Positions 18,705 through 27,943 of a DNA stretch of 64,000 bases are shown here, piece by piece (position 1 is the stretch's first letter; the number at the start of each line of letters is the position of its first letter). The notes beneath the pieces are model-generated. The model was not told where the DNA came from and ran no database searches. It saw only the letters and a program-made list of their open reading frames with translations. Origin of the DNA: Anaerococcus hydrogenalis DSM 7454 (GTDB taxonomy: Bacteria; Bacillota; Clostridia; Tissierellales; Peptoniphilaceae); NCBI RefSeq assembly GCF_000173355.1, contig NZ_ABXA01000019.1, positions 1 through 64,000 on the forward strand, in the 5' to 3' direction. The position numbers and the translations under genes are program-made.

Positions 18705-19886
18705 TTGAAATCTTTGAGTGTTAAACAATTTAACCAATATATAAAGACTTCTTTAAAACTTGATCCCTTATTTCAAAATGTAAGTATAAAAGGTGAAATA
18801 GCTAATTATAAGATATCTCATAATCATATTTATTTTTCATTAAAAGAAGATGAAGAAATTATAGATTGTGCGATTTACTATTATGAAGATAAGGATTTAG
18901 GAGTTTATAATAATGGAGACGAAGTTATTGTAGAGGGTAATTTGATCTATAATAGCTTTTTCTCCAAAATTTCTATTGCTGTAAATAATATTGAAAGCAA
19001 AGGATTATCTGAAGACTATATAAAATTTTTAAAACTTAAAGAAGATTTTTATAAAAAAGGTTATTTTGACCAAGAAAGAAAAAAATCAATAAGTTCCTAT
19101 CCAAAAAACATAGGACTTATAACATCAGATAAATCAGCAGCTATTGTTGATTTTATTTCGGTTATTAATAAGGAAATATCGGATATAAATATTTATCTTT
19201 ACCCTGTAAAAGTTCAAGGTCTTAGTGCCAAAAGTGAAATTATTAATGCCATTGATATTTTGGATGAAAAAAAATTAGATGCAATAGTAATAACACGAGG
19301 TGGTGGCAGCAAGGAAGACCTTAAAGTTTTTAATGAAAAAGATCTAGTAGAAAAAATTTACAAGGCTAAATCTCCGATTATATCAGCTATAGGACACAAA
19401 ATAGATTTATCTTTAACCGACTTAGTAAGTGATGTGTCCTTACAGACACCAACTGAAGCGGGATCTTATTTAGTGAGAAACTATAAAAAAATTAGGGATA
19501 AGATAAATGACTTGTTTATAAATATTAGAAAGACCTTAAATAGGAATATAGACTTAAAAGAATTAAAATTAAGAAATCTAGGGGATAAATTAGAATTATA
19601 TAAAATTGAGAATTTATTAGAAAAAAAATCAAATGATTTAGATCTATTATTTGATAAATTTAATAAAACTATAGAAAATGATATAAGACAAAAAGAAAAT
19701 AAAATTTCACTTTTAAAATATAGGCTTAATTCTATAAATTCAATTTTAGAAATCAAAAAGAAAAGTATTTATATTAAAGACTTAGAGGATAAGTTAATTT
19801 ATTCTAGAAATAGCTTAAAAAACAAGGATAAGGTTAAAATAGTATTTAGTGATGGAGAAGTGAAAGCTGAGATATATGATGGATAA
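18705..19886 (+). CDS. xseA: exodeoxyribonuclease VII large subunit
   Basis: The catalytic subunit of a single-strand-specific exonuclease. The OB-fold N-terminus (SVKQFNQYIK, VSIKGEIANYKI, IYFSLKED) and the catalytic region (IGLITSDKSAAIVDF, VITRGGGSKEDL, ISAIGHKIDLSLTD, TPTEAG) are clear. The 393-residue length is near the family norm. The start is a TTG directly after the nusB stop; no ATG fits the conserved N-terminus. It overlaps xseB by 11 nt. Confidence 0.94.
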   Translation: MKSLSVKQFNQYIKTSLKLDPLFQNVSIKGEIANYKISHNHIYFSLKEDEEIIDCAIYYYEDKDLGVYNNGDEVIVEGNLIYNSFFSKISIAVNNIESKGLSEDYIKFLKLKEDFYKKGYFDQERKKSISSYPKNIGLITSDKSAAIVDFISVINKEISDINIYLYPVKVQGLSAKSEIINAIDILDEKKLDAIVITRGGGSKEDLKVFNEKDLVEKIYKAKSPIISAIGHKIDLSLTDLVSDVSLQTPTEAGSYLVRNYKKIRDKINDLFINIRKTLNRNIDLKELKLRNLGDKLELYKIENLLEKKSNDLDLLFDKFNKTIENDIRQKENKISLLKYRLNSINSILEIKKKSIYIKDLEDKLIYSRNSLKNKDKVKIVFSDGEVKAEIYDG

Positions 19887-20061
19887 TTCATTTGAAGAAA
19901 ATTATAAAAAAATGGAATCCTTGTTAGAAGATTTAGAAAAAAACAAGGATAATCTCGATAAGAGCCTTGAAATTTACAAAGAGGCAAAGGAAATTTATAA
20001 TACACTCAACGAGAAAATTAATGACTACAAAGCAAAGGTAGAAGTAATAAATAATGACTAA
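19876..20061 (+). CDS. xseB: exodeoxyribonuclease VII small subunit
   Basis: The 61-residue helical small subunit, with the usual SFEENYKKMESLLEDLEKN and LDKSLEIYKEA pattern. Several copies wrap the large subunit. Two adjacent ATGs (19876, 19879) overlap the end of xseA and either could be used. The stop overlaps the start of the prenyltransferase gene. Confidence 0.94.
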   Translation: MMDNSFEENYKKMESLLEDLEKNKDNLDKSLEIYKEAKEIYNTLNEKINDYKAKVEVINND

Positions 20062-20893
20062 TATGAACAAAAAAGAATTTGATAGGATATTAAATACTGA
20101 CAAAAAAATTATAGATCAAGCTATGAAGGAAAAATTTGTGGATGATAACCCCTTAAATGAGGCCTTGATTTATGCAAGTGATTCTGGCAAAAGAATTAGA
20201 CCGATTGTATTTTTAGAAACTTGTAGGATGCTTTTAGGAGATAAGTTAGATAAAAATATTATTGATTGTGCCTTATCACTTGAAATGGTTCATGCTTACT
20301 CCTTAGTACATGATGATATGCCTTGCATGGATAATGATGATTATAGAAGAGGAAAATTTACAGTTCATAAAAAATTTGGAGAAGACCAAGCTATTCTAGT
20401 TGGCGATAGTCTTTTGTCATTTGCCTTTGAAAATATCTTAAACTTGAGTATAGAGGACCAACGTTTTCTTAAACCAGCAAGGTATTTGGCAAGGGCATGT
20501 GGAAAAGATGGAATGATTAAGGGTCAAATTTTTGACATAAAAGCAAATAAAAATGAAAATCTTTCTTACATTTTGGATGTTTATAAAAATAAAACTTCAA
20601 GATTATTTATGGCAGCTTTAATGATGGCGGGTTTATATTGTCAATTAGACGATGAAAAATTAACAAAACTTGAAAACTACGCTTATTATTTGGGGATGGC
20701 CTTTCAATTACAAGATGATATTTTAGACAAATATGATGAAATAGAGTTAAATATCTTATCTTGTATTTCAATGGATGAAGCTAAAAAATTATTATTAGAT
20801 TTTAATGGAAAGGCAAAAGAAAATATTAAAGATTTTGATAATAATGATTTTCATATTTATTTAATTGACTATTTAACAGAGAGGATCAAATGA
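20054..20893 (+). CDS. ispA: polyprenyl (farnesyl/geranylgeranyl) diphosphate synthase
   Basis: Condenses isopentenyl diphosphate with allylic diphosphates to make C15 or C20 isoprenoids. The 279-residue protein has the first Asp-rich motif HDDMPCMDNDD near residue 87 followed by RRGKFTVHK, and the second QLQDDILDKYDE near the C-terminus. Its position after xseB matches many Firmicutes. Substrate would come from the MEP pathway, in line with the ispH gene at 27944. Product chain length is not certain from sequence alone. Confidence 0.92.
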   Translation: MTNMNKKEFDRILNTDKKIIDQAMKEKFVDDNPLNEALIYASDSGKRIRPIVFLETCRMLLGDKLDKNIIDCALSLEMVHAYSLVHDDMPCMDNDDYRRGKFTVHKKFGEDQAILVGDSLLSFAFENILNLSIEDQRFLKPARYLARACGKDGMIKGQIFDIKANKNENLSYILDVYKNKTSRLFMAALMMAGLYCQLDDEKLTKLENYAYYLGMAFQLQDDILDKYDEIELNILSCISMDEAKKLLLDFNGKAKENIKDFDNNDFHIYLIDYLTERIK

Positions 20894-21342
20894 AAAAATA
20901 TACTAGACAAAGACTTATTTTAGATATAATTCAAAATAATGAAGTTAAAACACAAAGTCAACTTTCAAGATTACTAAGAGATCAAGGAGTTGATGCTACT
21001 CAAGCTACAATTTCTAGAGATATAAAAGAGCTTAGAATTTCCAAAGTTCAAACTGACGATTATGAATACAAATATACTGTTATAGATACAGTTTATGATT
21101 CCTTGAATGAAAGAATGGAAAAAATCTTTAAAGAGTCAGTCTTATCAGTTGAAAGATCTTATCAACTTGTTGTTATAAAAACTATTTCTTATACAGCAAC
21201 AGTGTGTGGGCTTTTTATAACAAATGCAAAGCTTGAAAATATTGGTGGAATAGTAACAGGACTTGATACAATTTTTATTACACCGAAAAATCTTGATGAC
21301 ATTGACGATTTAATAGAAACTTTAAGAAGTATGGTGAAGTAA
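20890..21342 (+). CDS. argR: arginine repressor ArgR/AhrC family
   Basis: A winged-helix regulator that binds ARG boxes with arginine as cofactor. The 150-residue product has the DNA-binding domain at 1-65 (QSQLSRLLRDQGVDATQATISRDIKEL) and the C-terminal hexamer and arginine-binding domain (GGIVTGLDTIFI, ending DDLIETLRSMVK). GAGAGGA precedes the ATG, and the gene overlaps ispA by 4 nt. It sits just before recN, as in Bacillus. Confidence 0.94.
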   Translation: MKKYTRQRLILDIIQNNEVKTQSQLSRLLRDQGVDATQATISRDIKELRISKVQTDDYEYKYTVIDTVYDSLNERMEKIFKESVLSVERSYQLVVIKTISYTATVCGLFITNAKLENIGGIVTGLDTIFITPKNLDDIDDLIETLRSMVK

Positions 21343-23033
21343 GTGTTAGCTGAGTTATTTATAAATAACTTTGTAATTATCAAGAGAGATCATTTATTTT
21401 TTGATAAGGGATTTAATGTTTTTACTGGAGAAACTGGTTCAGGTAAAAGTTTAATCTTAGATGCCATAAATATAGTTTTGGGGAAAAGAGCTAATAAAGA
21501 TGTAATTGGTAAATTTGATGATAAAACTATAATAGAGGCTGTCTTTATATTGGACGATCAAACATTAAAAAAATTAGAAAATAAAGATATTATATTTGAT
21601 GATAATAAGCTTATAATTACTAGGACAATTTCACAGCAATCTTCTTCAATTAGATTAAATAATAGGGCTGTTAATCTTTCTTTGGTAAAGGAAATAGCAT
21701 CATTACTAATTGACATTTATAAGCAAGGTGATTCTAATGTTTTTATGGATAAGGATAATTACTTAAATATTATAGATTCTTACCAAAAAAATGATCAGTC
21801 TATTTTTCTAAAAGAAGAAATTAAAAGTCTATATAATAAAAAAAATCAACTTCTTAAAAAATTTGATGAATTTAACCTATCTCAAGAAGAAGTCTTAAGG
21901 GAGAAAGAGCTTATAAATTATCAACTTGATGATATAGAACAAATTGATTTAGAAAATATAGATGAAGAGGCAATCTATCAAGAATATAAAAAATTAAATT
22001 CTGTAACAGAACTTAGAGAAAGTATAGAAAAAAGTGAAGAGCTAATTTCATCTTTTGATTATGATCAAGCTACAATTAGTTCTCTTTTGGCAGGTCTTTC
22101 TTCAAATCTATCAGAATTTTCATCTATCGATAAGGAAATAGAAGATGTAAATGAGAAGATAAATACAGTTATAGACCTAGTAAATGAGATTTATTCAGAT
22201 TTGGATGGATTCAAAGATAGCTTAGATCAAAATCCAGAAAGATTGTATGAACTTGAGATGATAAATCAAAAAATATTTGATTTAAAGAGAAAATATGGCA
22301 ACGAAATAGAAGATATTTTAAAATATCATCAAAAAATTTCTTTGAGATTAAAAGAACTAGAGAAAATAAGTGATTTCAAGAAAAATATCAATAAGGATAT
22401 AGAAAAAATAGACTCAAAATTGGAAGAATATTCCAAAAAATTATCATCAATCAGAAAAGAAAAATCAATAAATCTAGAAAAAGAAATAAAAAAGAAATCC
22501 AATCTTTAAACATAAAAAATGGAGATTTTAAAGTTTTATTTATGGAAAAAACTAATATAGATTCTGATGGAATTGATAACATTGATTTTTTAATAAAAAC
22601 CAACAAGGGTGATGATTTAAAATCACTATCTTCAACAGCTTCTGGTGGTGAAATTTCTAGGATTGTACTTTCTTTTAAAAAAATATTTGCAGATTATGAT
22701 AAAATAGATACTATGATTTTTGATGAAATTGATCAGGGTATAAGTGGAAGGACTGCACAAATTGTTGGTGAAAAGATACTAGATCTTTCTAAAAAAAGAC
22801 AAATTATTGCAATTAGCCATTTACCACAAATTGCTTCTTTATCAACAAATCATATTTTAATTGAAAAGTATGACCAAGATGATTTGACAATATCAAATTC
22901 AAAGAATATAAAAGATATAGAAAGAACAAAAGAGATTGCAAGACTACTAGCAGGAGTTGACATAACCGAAAAAACTATAGAATCTGCTAAAGAAATGCTA
23001 GATATGGCAGAGAATTTAAGAAGAGGAAACTAA
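21343..23033 (+). CDS. recN: DNA repair protein RecN (frameshifted in this sequence)
   Basis: An SMC-like ATPase acting early in double-strand break repair. It has an N-terminal Walker A (FTGETGSGKSLILDAI near residue 25), a coiled-coil middle, and a C-terminal part with the ABC signature TASGGEISRIVLSFK and Walker B (DTMIFDEIDQGISG). The frame breaks at an A run of six (22488-22493); seven would read Glu-Ile-Lys-Lys-Glu-Ile-Gln and give 563 codons, a normal size. The start is GTG directly after the argR stop. Confidence 0.94.
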
Positions 23034-23034
23034 T

Positions 23035-23574
23035 ATGGATAATTATGAAAAAACAATAAAAGTTGACAATATTTATGAGGGTAAGATTCTTTCCCTAAGG
23101 GTGGAAACTGTAGAGATGTCTGATAAAAAATATTCAAAAAGAGAAATAGTTGACCATATGAAAGGGGTAGGAATAATTGCTTTTGATGGAGAAGATTCCA
23201 TTTATTTGGTTCGCCAATATAGAAAAGCAGTTGATGAATTCACCTTAGAAATTCCAGCAGGTTTGGTTGAAGCGAATGAAAAACCAATTGAAACTGCCAA
23301 AAGAGAATTGCAAGAAGAAATTGGTTTTAAACCAGTAGATATCGAATATTTATTTGATATGCATGCATCTCCTGGATTTACTAATGATAAATTGTCTTTC
23401 TTTTTAGCGAAAAATTTAGAAGAGTCTAAACTTGAAGAAGATGAAGATGAATTTTTAGAAAGTAAATCTTATAAAGTAGATGATGTTTATAATATGGTTA
23501 TAAACGGTGAGATTACTGATGCAAAAACTATAATTGCAGTTTTATATGCAAAAAGATTTATTGATGAAAAATAA
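23035..23574 (+). CDS. nudF: NUDIX hydrolase, ADP-ribose pyrophosphatase-like
   Basis: Hydrolyses nucleoside diphosphate derivatives, most likely ADP-ribose to AMP and ribose 5-phosphate. The 179-residue product has the NUDIX box at about 76-98, with GLVE, RELQEEIGF and the conserved Glu residues, and an aromatic LEIPAG just before it, typical of NudF. A GAGGAAA site precedes the ATG. It overlaps scpA by 11 nt. Confidence 0.9.
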   Translation: MDNYEKTIKVDNIYEGKILSLRVETVEMSDKKYSKREIVDHMKGVGIIAFDGEDSIYLVRQYRKAVDEFTLEIPAGLVEANEKPIETAKRELQEEIGFKPVDIEYLFDMHASPGFTNDKLSFFLAKNLEESKLEEDEDEFLESKSYKVDDVYNMVINGEITDAKTIIAVLYAKRFIDEK

Positions 23575-24277
23575 TAGTTTAAATATTGATCTAGAGGTTT
23601 ACACAGGTCCATTTGATGTCTTGTTAAAACTTATAGAAAAACAAAAAGTAGATATTTATGATATTAAAATAGAAGATATAACAAGCCCTTATATGGAGGC
23701 TATCAAAGAAATGGATATACCTCTTGGACAATTAAGTGAGTTTATTTATATATCTTCTATTTTGTTGTATATAAAATCAAGTAAGCTAATGCCAAAAGAA
23801 AAAGATGACACAATAGAGGAAGATTTTATTTCATATTTAATTGAATATAAAAAGATAAAAAGTGTTGAGGATGATTTAAAATTTTTGGAAGAAGAATCGA
23901 AAAAATTTTATACTAAATATCAAGAAGACTTATCCCAATATAAAAACGAAGATGAAATAATAAGTAAAGATGTAAATATATTAAAAAATGAATTTACAAA
24001 ATTAATTAAGGCCTACAAAAATGAAAAAATTGAAAAACCAGACCTTATTAAGACAATAAAAAGACTAGATGTAAATGATTATATTAAAAAAATAAGAAAT
24101 ACATTAAAATTTTCGACATCAATTAGGTTAAATTCAATTATTGATGAAATAAAATCTAAGGCTTCTTGCATCGGAACTTTTTTGGCTCTCCTTGAGCTAG
24201 TTAGGCTTAAGGAAATTTATTTGGAAGAGGAAAATATAAATGAATTTTTGATAATAAAAAGGGAAAAAGATGAATAG
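23564..24277 (+). CDS. scpA: segregation and condensation protein A
   Basis: The kleisin subunit that bridges SMC heads in the condensin complex. The conserved N-terminus LEVYTGPFDVLLKLIEKQKVDIYDI and a C-terminal winged-helix segment (IGTFLALLELVRLKEI) are clear. The length is 237 residues. I use ATG 23564, which gives the family N-terminus; more upstream starts lie inside nudF. It overlaps scpB by 8 nt, so the partners are coupled. Confidence 0.95.
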   Translation: MKNNSLNIDLEVYTGPFDVLLKLIEKQKVDIYDIKIEDITSPYMEAIKEMDIPLGQLSEFIYISSILLYIKSSKLMPKEKDDTIEEDFISYLIEYKKIKSVEDDLKFLEEESKKFYTKYQEDLSQYKNEDEIISKDVNILKNEFTKLIKAYKNEKIEKPDLIKTIKRLDVNDYIKKIRNTLKFSTSIRLNSIIDEIKSKASCIGTFLALLELVRLKEIYLEEENINEFLIIKREKDE

Positions 24278-24809
24278 ATATTATTTAAAGGGAATAATTG
24301 AAGAAATTTTATATATATGGGGAGACCCAATAGATATTGATGATTTATCAAAAATAATTTTTGATGCAGAGAAATCTGAAATAAGAAATGCTCTTGATGA
24401 AATTATGGCAGAAAGAAATGAAAAATCAAGTGGACTTCTTATAAAAAAATATGAAAATAAGTATCAGTTTTCTACAAGGGCTGAACACGAAAAATATATA
24501 TCTAATATTGTAAAAAAATCCGATAAAAAACTATCTAATTCATCCTTAGAAACTCTTTCAATCATTGCCTACAAACAACCAATAACAAGGGCAGAAATAG
24601 ATAAAATAAGAGGGGTTAAATCTCAGTCAACAATAGATAATCTACTTGAAAAAAAGTTGATAAAGGAAAATGGTAGGCTTGATAAAATTGGAAAACCAAT
24701 TATTTATGCCACAACTGATTTATTTTTAAAATATTTTAATATTTCGACTCTTGATGATTTGCCAAAAATTGATCAAGAAGTGTTGGGAGAGTTTGATGAG
24801 AATCAATAA
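24270..24809 (+). CDS. scpB: segregation and condensation protein B
   Basis: The dimeric winged-helix partner (kite subunit) of ScpA in SMC-ScpAB. In 179 residues it shows IIEEILYIWGDPIDI at the N-terminus and the diagnostic LETLSIIAYKQPITRAEID near residue 92, followed by GVKSQSTIDNLLEK. The stop overlaps the rluB start region by 14 nt. Confidence 0.95.
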   Translation: MNRYYLKGIIEEILYIWGDPIDIDDLSKIIFDAEKSEIRNALDEIMAERNEKSSGLLIKKYENKYQFSTRAEHEKYISNIVKKSDKKLSNSSLETLSIIAYKQPITRAEIDKIRGVKSQSTIDNLLEKKLIKENGRLDKIGKPIIYATTDLFLKYFNISTLDDLPKIDQEVLGEFDENQ

Positions 24810-25491
24810 ATATATAGCAAAAGCAGGGCTTGCTTCAAGAAGAAAAAGTGAAGAGTATATAAAAAAAGGCTTAGTTTTTGTAAATGGTAAAAAACTAGAT
24901 GATTTATCTTACCAAGTTAAGGAAAATGACCAGGTTAAAGTTATGGGCAAGCTCTTAGAAATAAAGGAAAAATTTTATTATAAATTAAACAAACCTATAG
25001 GCTTTATTTCATCAAATTATGATCCTCATAACAAAAAAGACTTAAATAGTTTAGTAAAAATTGACCATAGATTTTTTTGTGCTGGAAGGCTTGATAAGGA
25101 CTCCCATGGTTTAATGTTAATTACAAATGATGGAAAAATAACAAATAAATTAATTCATCCAAGTAAAAAAATAGAAAAGACCTATATAGTTAAAGTTGAT
25201 AAATTGCTTAATAAAGACGATGAAGCTCTTTTTAGAAAGGGTATAAAACTATCAGTTAATGAAAAGACATCTGATGCAAAAATAAATTTAATAGATGAAA
25301 ATAGTAAAATATATGAGGTTATTATTCATCAAGGATTTAATAGGCAAGTAAGAAGGATGTTTTTATACTTTGGATCAAAAGTAATAGATTTAAAAAGAAT
25401 AAAAATTGGACAAATTGAGCTAGGAAAACTAGAAGATGGAAAATATAAAAAGCTTAATAAAAAAGAGTTAGAGTATTTAGAAAGTTTATAA
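24796..25491 (+). CDS. rluB: 23S rRNA pseudouridine synthase (RluB/RsuA family)
   Basis: Converts a uridine in rRNA to pseudouridine. The N-terminal S4 RNA-binding domain (RINKYIAKAGLASRRKSEEYI) is followed by the catalytic motif AGRLDKDSHGLMLITNDG with the active Asp, and IHQGFNRQVRRMF. The start at 24796 matches the conserved MRINKYIA and has GGGAG upstream; longer forms read into scpB. It is 231 residues. The location after scpB is the common Firmicute order and favours the RluB type, though the target base is not provable here. Confidence 0.92.
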   Translation: MRINKYIAKAGLASRRKSEEYIKKGLVFVNGKKLDDLSYQVKENDQVKVMGKLLEIKEKFYYKLNKPIGFISSNYDPHNKKDLNSLVKIDHRFFCAGRLDKDSHGLMLITNDGKITNKLIHPSKKIEKTYIVKVDKLLNKDDEALFRKGIKLSVNEKTSDAKINLIDENSKIYEVIIHQGFNRQVRRMFLYFGSKVIDLKRIKIGQIELGKLEDGKYKKLNKKELEYLESL

Positions 25492-25496
25492 GAAAT

Positions 25497-26719
25497 ATGG
25501 ATATAGGAATAATAGGAGCAGGAGCTGCAGGAGTATTTACTGCAATAAATGCTAAAAACAAAAATAATAAGGTAAGCATAATTGAAAAAATAAGCAAATA
25601 GGTAAAAAATTATTTATAACAGGAAAGGGCAGGTGTAATATTACAAATGCCAAATTTTTTGATGAATTTCTTGATAATATTGTTGTAAACAAAAAATTTA
25701 TGTACTCATCTTTTACTAACTTTGATAACTATGCACTTATGGACTATTTAGAAAATAAAGGTTTAAAACTTGTAGTTCAAAGAGGAGATAGGGTATTTCC
25801 AAAAAGTGAGAAATCAAGTGATGTAATAAAATTTTTTGAAAATTTAATTACAAAAAATCATATAGATTTAAAATTAGACGAAAAAGCAGAGAAAATAACA
25901 AAAGATGAAAAAGGAAAATTTCTAGTAAAAACAAATAAAGATACTTATAGCTTTGATAAGCTAGTTATAGCAACTGGAGGTCTTTCCTATCCTTTAACTG
26001 GATCTACTGGTGATGGATATAAATTTGCCAAAGAATTTTCTCATAATCTTATTGAAACAAAGCCTGCTTTGTGTCCAATAAAATTTAAGGATAAGGACCT
26101 AGATTCATTAAATGGAATTTCTTTAAGAAATGTTTCATTAAATGTTGAAACAAAAGATATGAATTTTAGTGAGTTTGGCGAAATGCTTATAGGTAAAGAT
26201 TTTATTACAGGTCCAATAGTTCTTACCATGTCTTCATTAATAAATAAAAGCCAAGTTAAAGGTTTATATATAGACTTAAAACCAGCACTAGATTTTGAAA
26301 AGCTTGATAATAGGCTGGTTAGAGATTTTGAAAATGATTTAAACAAGGATATAGTAAATGTGTTAAAAAATCTTTTACTAAATGCCTTTGTAGAAGTAAT
26401 CTTAGAAAGAGCAAAAATAGATTTTCATAAAAAGGTAAATCAAATAACAAAAGATGAAAGATATAAATTAATAGATGTAATAAAACATTTTAAATTAGAG
26501 TTTAATGGATTAAGCCATGTAAAAAATGCAGTAGTAACTTCTGGGGGAGTTGATTGTAAGGAATTAAATCCTAAAAATATGGAATCAAAAAAAGTTTCAG
26601 GCCTATATTTTGTAGGAGAAGTAACAGATGTTGATGCTCTAACAGGCGGATATAACCTACAAATTGCCTTTTCGCAAGCCTATGCCTGCGCTGAAGATTT
26701 AAGGAGTTTTAATGAATAA
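25497..26719 (+). CDS. HI0933-family FAD-dependent flavoprotein (frameshifted in this sequence)
   Basis: An NAD(P)/FAD-dependent oxidoreductase of the HI0933/aminoacetone oxidase-like family; the physiological substrate is unknown. The N-terminus has a Rossmann motif GIIGAGAAGVFTA, then FITGKGRCNITNAK, LVIATGGLSYPLTGSTGDGY, TSGGVDCKELNPKNMESK and GEVTDVDALTGGYNLQIAF, all family hallmarks. The frame breaks at six A (25585-25590); seven would restore Glu-Lys-Asn-Lys-Gln-Ile-Gly-Lys-Lys and a 407-residue protein of normal size. It is linked to rluB and cmk. Confidence 0.9.
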
Positions 26720-27362
26720 TTTTATAATAGCTTTAGACGGTCCAAGTGGATCAGGAAAAAGTACAATTGCAAATTTATTAGCAAAAAAATTAAAAATTTC
26801 ATATTTAAATACCGGCTCTATGTATAGGGCACTGACCCTTTATTTTTTGGAAAATAATATAAAAAAATCTGATGATTTTGACAAAAATATTCTCGAAAAT
26901 ATAAATATAGATATAAATAAAGACAAGGTATTTTTAAATGGAGAAGATGTAAGTAAAGAAATAAGAGATAAGGAAGTTACTGAAAATGTATCTTGGGTTT
27001 CATCAATGCCAGAAGTTAGGGAATATTTGGTGGAAATGCAAAGAAATATTTCAAATAATAAATCAATAATTTTGGATGGACGTGATATTGGTACTGTTGT
27101 TTTTCCAAATGCTAAATATAAATTTTATCTTACAGCCTCATCCTTCGTTAGGGCTAAAAGACGTTTTGACCAAAAAGAAATAGATAAAAGTTTCGAAGAA
27201 ATTAAAGAAGATATAGAAAAAAGAGATTATTTAGATTCTCATAGGGAAATTTCTCCTTTAAAAAAAGCTGATGATGCAATAGAAATAGACTCTTCAGATT
27301 TAACAATTTCTCAAACAATTGATAAGATAATAGAAAACATGGATAAAGAAGATGTTTTATAG
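26712..27362 (+). CDS. cmk: cytidylate kinase
   Basis: Phosphorylates CMP and dCMP. In 216 residues it shows the P-loop ALDGPSGSGKSTIA near the N-terminus, LNTGSMYRALTLYF, DGRDIGTVVFP and RDYLDSHREISPLKKADDAI, all typical of Cmk. It overlaps the preceding flavoprotein gene by 8 nt and plsC by 11 nt. The cmk-plsC-ispH order is a known Firmicute cluster. Confidence 0.96.
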   Translation: MNNFIIALDGPSGSGKSTIANLLAKKLKISYLNTGSMYRALTLYFLENNIKKSDDFDKNILENINIDINKDKVFLNGEDVSKEIRDKEVTENVSWVSSMPEVREYLVEMQRNISNNKSIILDGRDIGTVVFPNAKYKFYLTASSFVRAKRRFDQKEIDKSFEEIKEDIEKRDYLDSHREISPLKKADDAIEIDSSDLTISQTIDKIIENMDKEDVL

Positions 27363-27942
27363 GTTTATTTATTTTTTGATTAGGCTTATAGTAACGCCTA
27401 TCTATAGAATAAAAGTACATGGTATTGAAAATATACCAAAAGATCAAAAATATATTATTTGTGCAAATCATAAGTCTTTACTTGACCCTGTTTTTGTAGC
27501 CTTAGCTGTAAACAGACAGGTTCACTTTATTGCTAAAAAAGAATTATTTGAAATACCAATTTTAAAAAGTATTTTAAAAAAATTAAAAGCCCTACCTGCC
27601 CAAAGAGATGGAAAAGATTTAAGTGTGTTAAGAGATTCTATAAAGTTAATAAAAGAAGGAAAAATTTTGGGAATATTTCCTGAAGGAACTAGAGTAAATG
27701 AAATAAAAAGAGAAAATATAAAAGATGGGGCAGGATATATTGCACTTAAATCAAAAACAGATATATTAACAATAGAAATTATCTCTTCTTATAAACCATT
27801 TTGCAAAACAGACTTATATATAAAAAATCCTGTAAAGGTTGAAAATTTTAAAAAATATAAATCAAAAGATGCAATGGAAAAATTAATGGATGAAACTTAT
27901 GAGAAGATGTATGAAAATCATAAATTTCTAAGAAAGGTTTAA
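27352..27942 (+). CDS. plsC: 1-acyl-sn-glycerol-3-phosphate acyltransferase
   Basis: Adds the second acyl chain to lysophosphatidic acid at the membrane. The 196-residue protein begins with a hydrophobic anchor (FIYFLIRLIVTPIY) and has the H(X4)D catalytic motif in NHKSLLDP and the substrate motif FPEGTR. Length and position next to cmk fit PlsC. It stops one base before ispH. Confidence 0.93.
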   Translation: MFYRFIYFLIRLIVTPIYRIKVHGIENIPKDQKYIICANHKSLLDPVFVALAVNRQVHFIAKKELFEIPILKSILKKLKALPAQRDGKDLSVLRDSIKLIKEGKILGIFPEGTRVNEIKRENIKDGAGYIALKSKTDILTIEIISSYKPFCKTDLYIKNPVKVENFKKYKSKDAMEKLMDETYEKMYENHKFLRKV

Positions 27943-27943
27943 G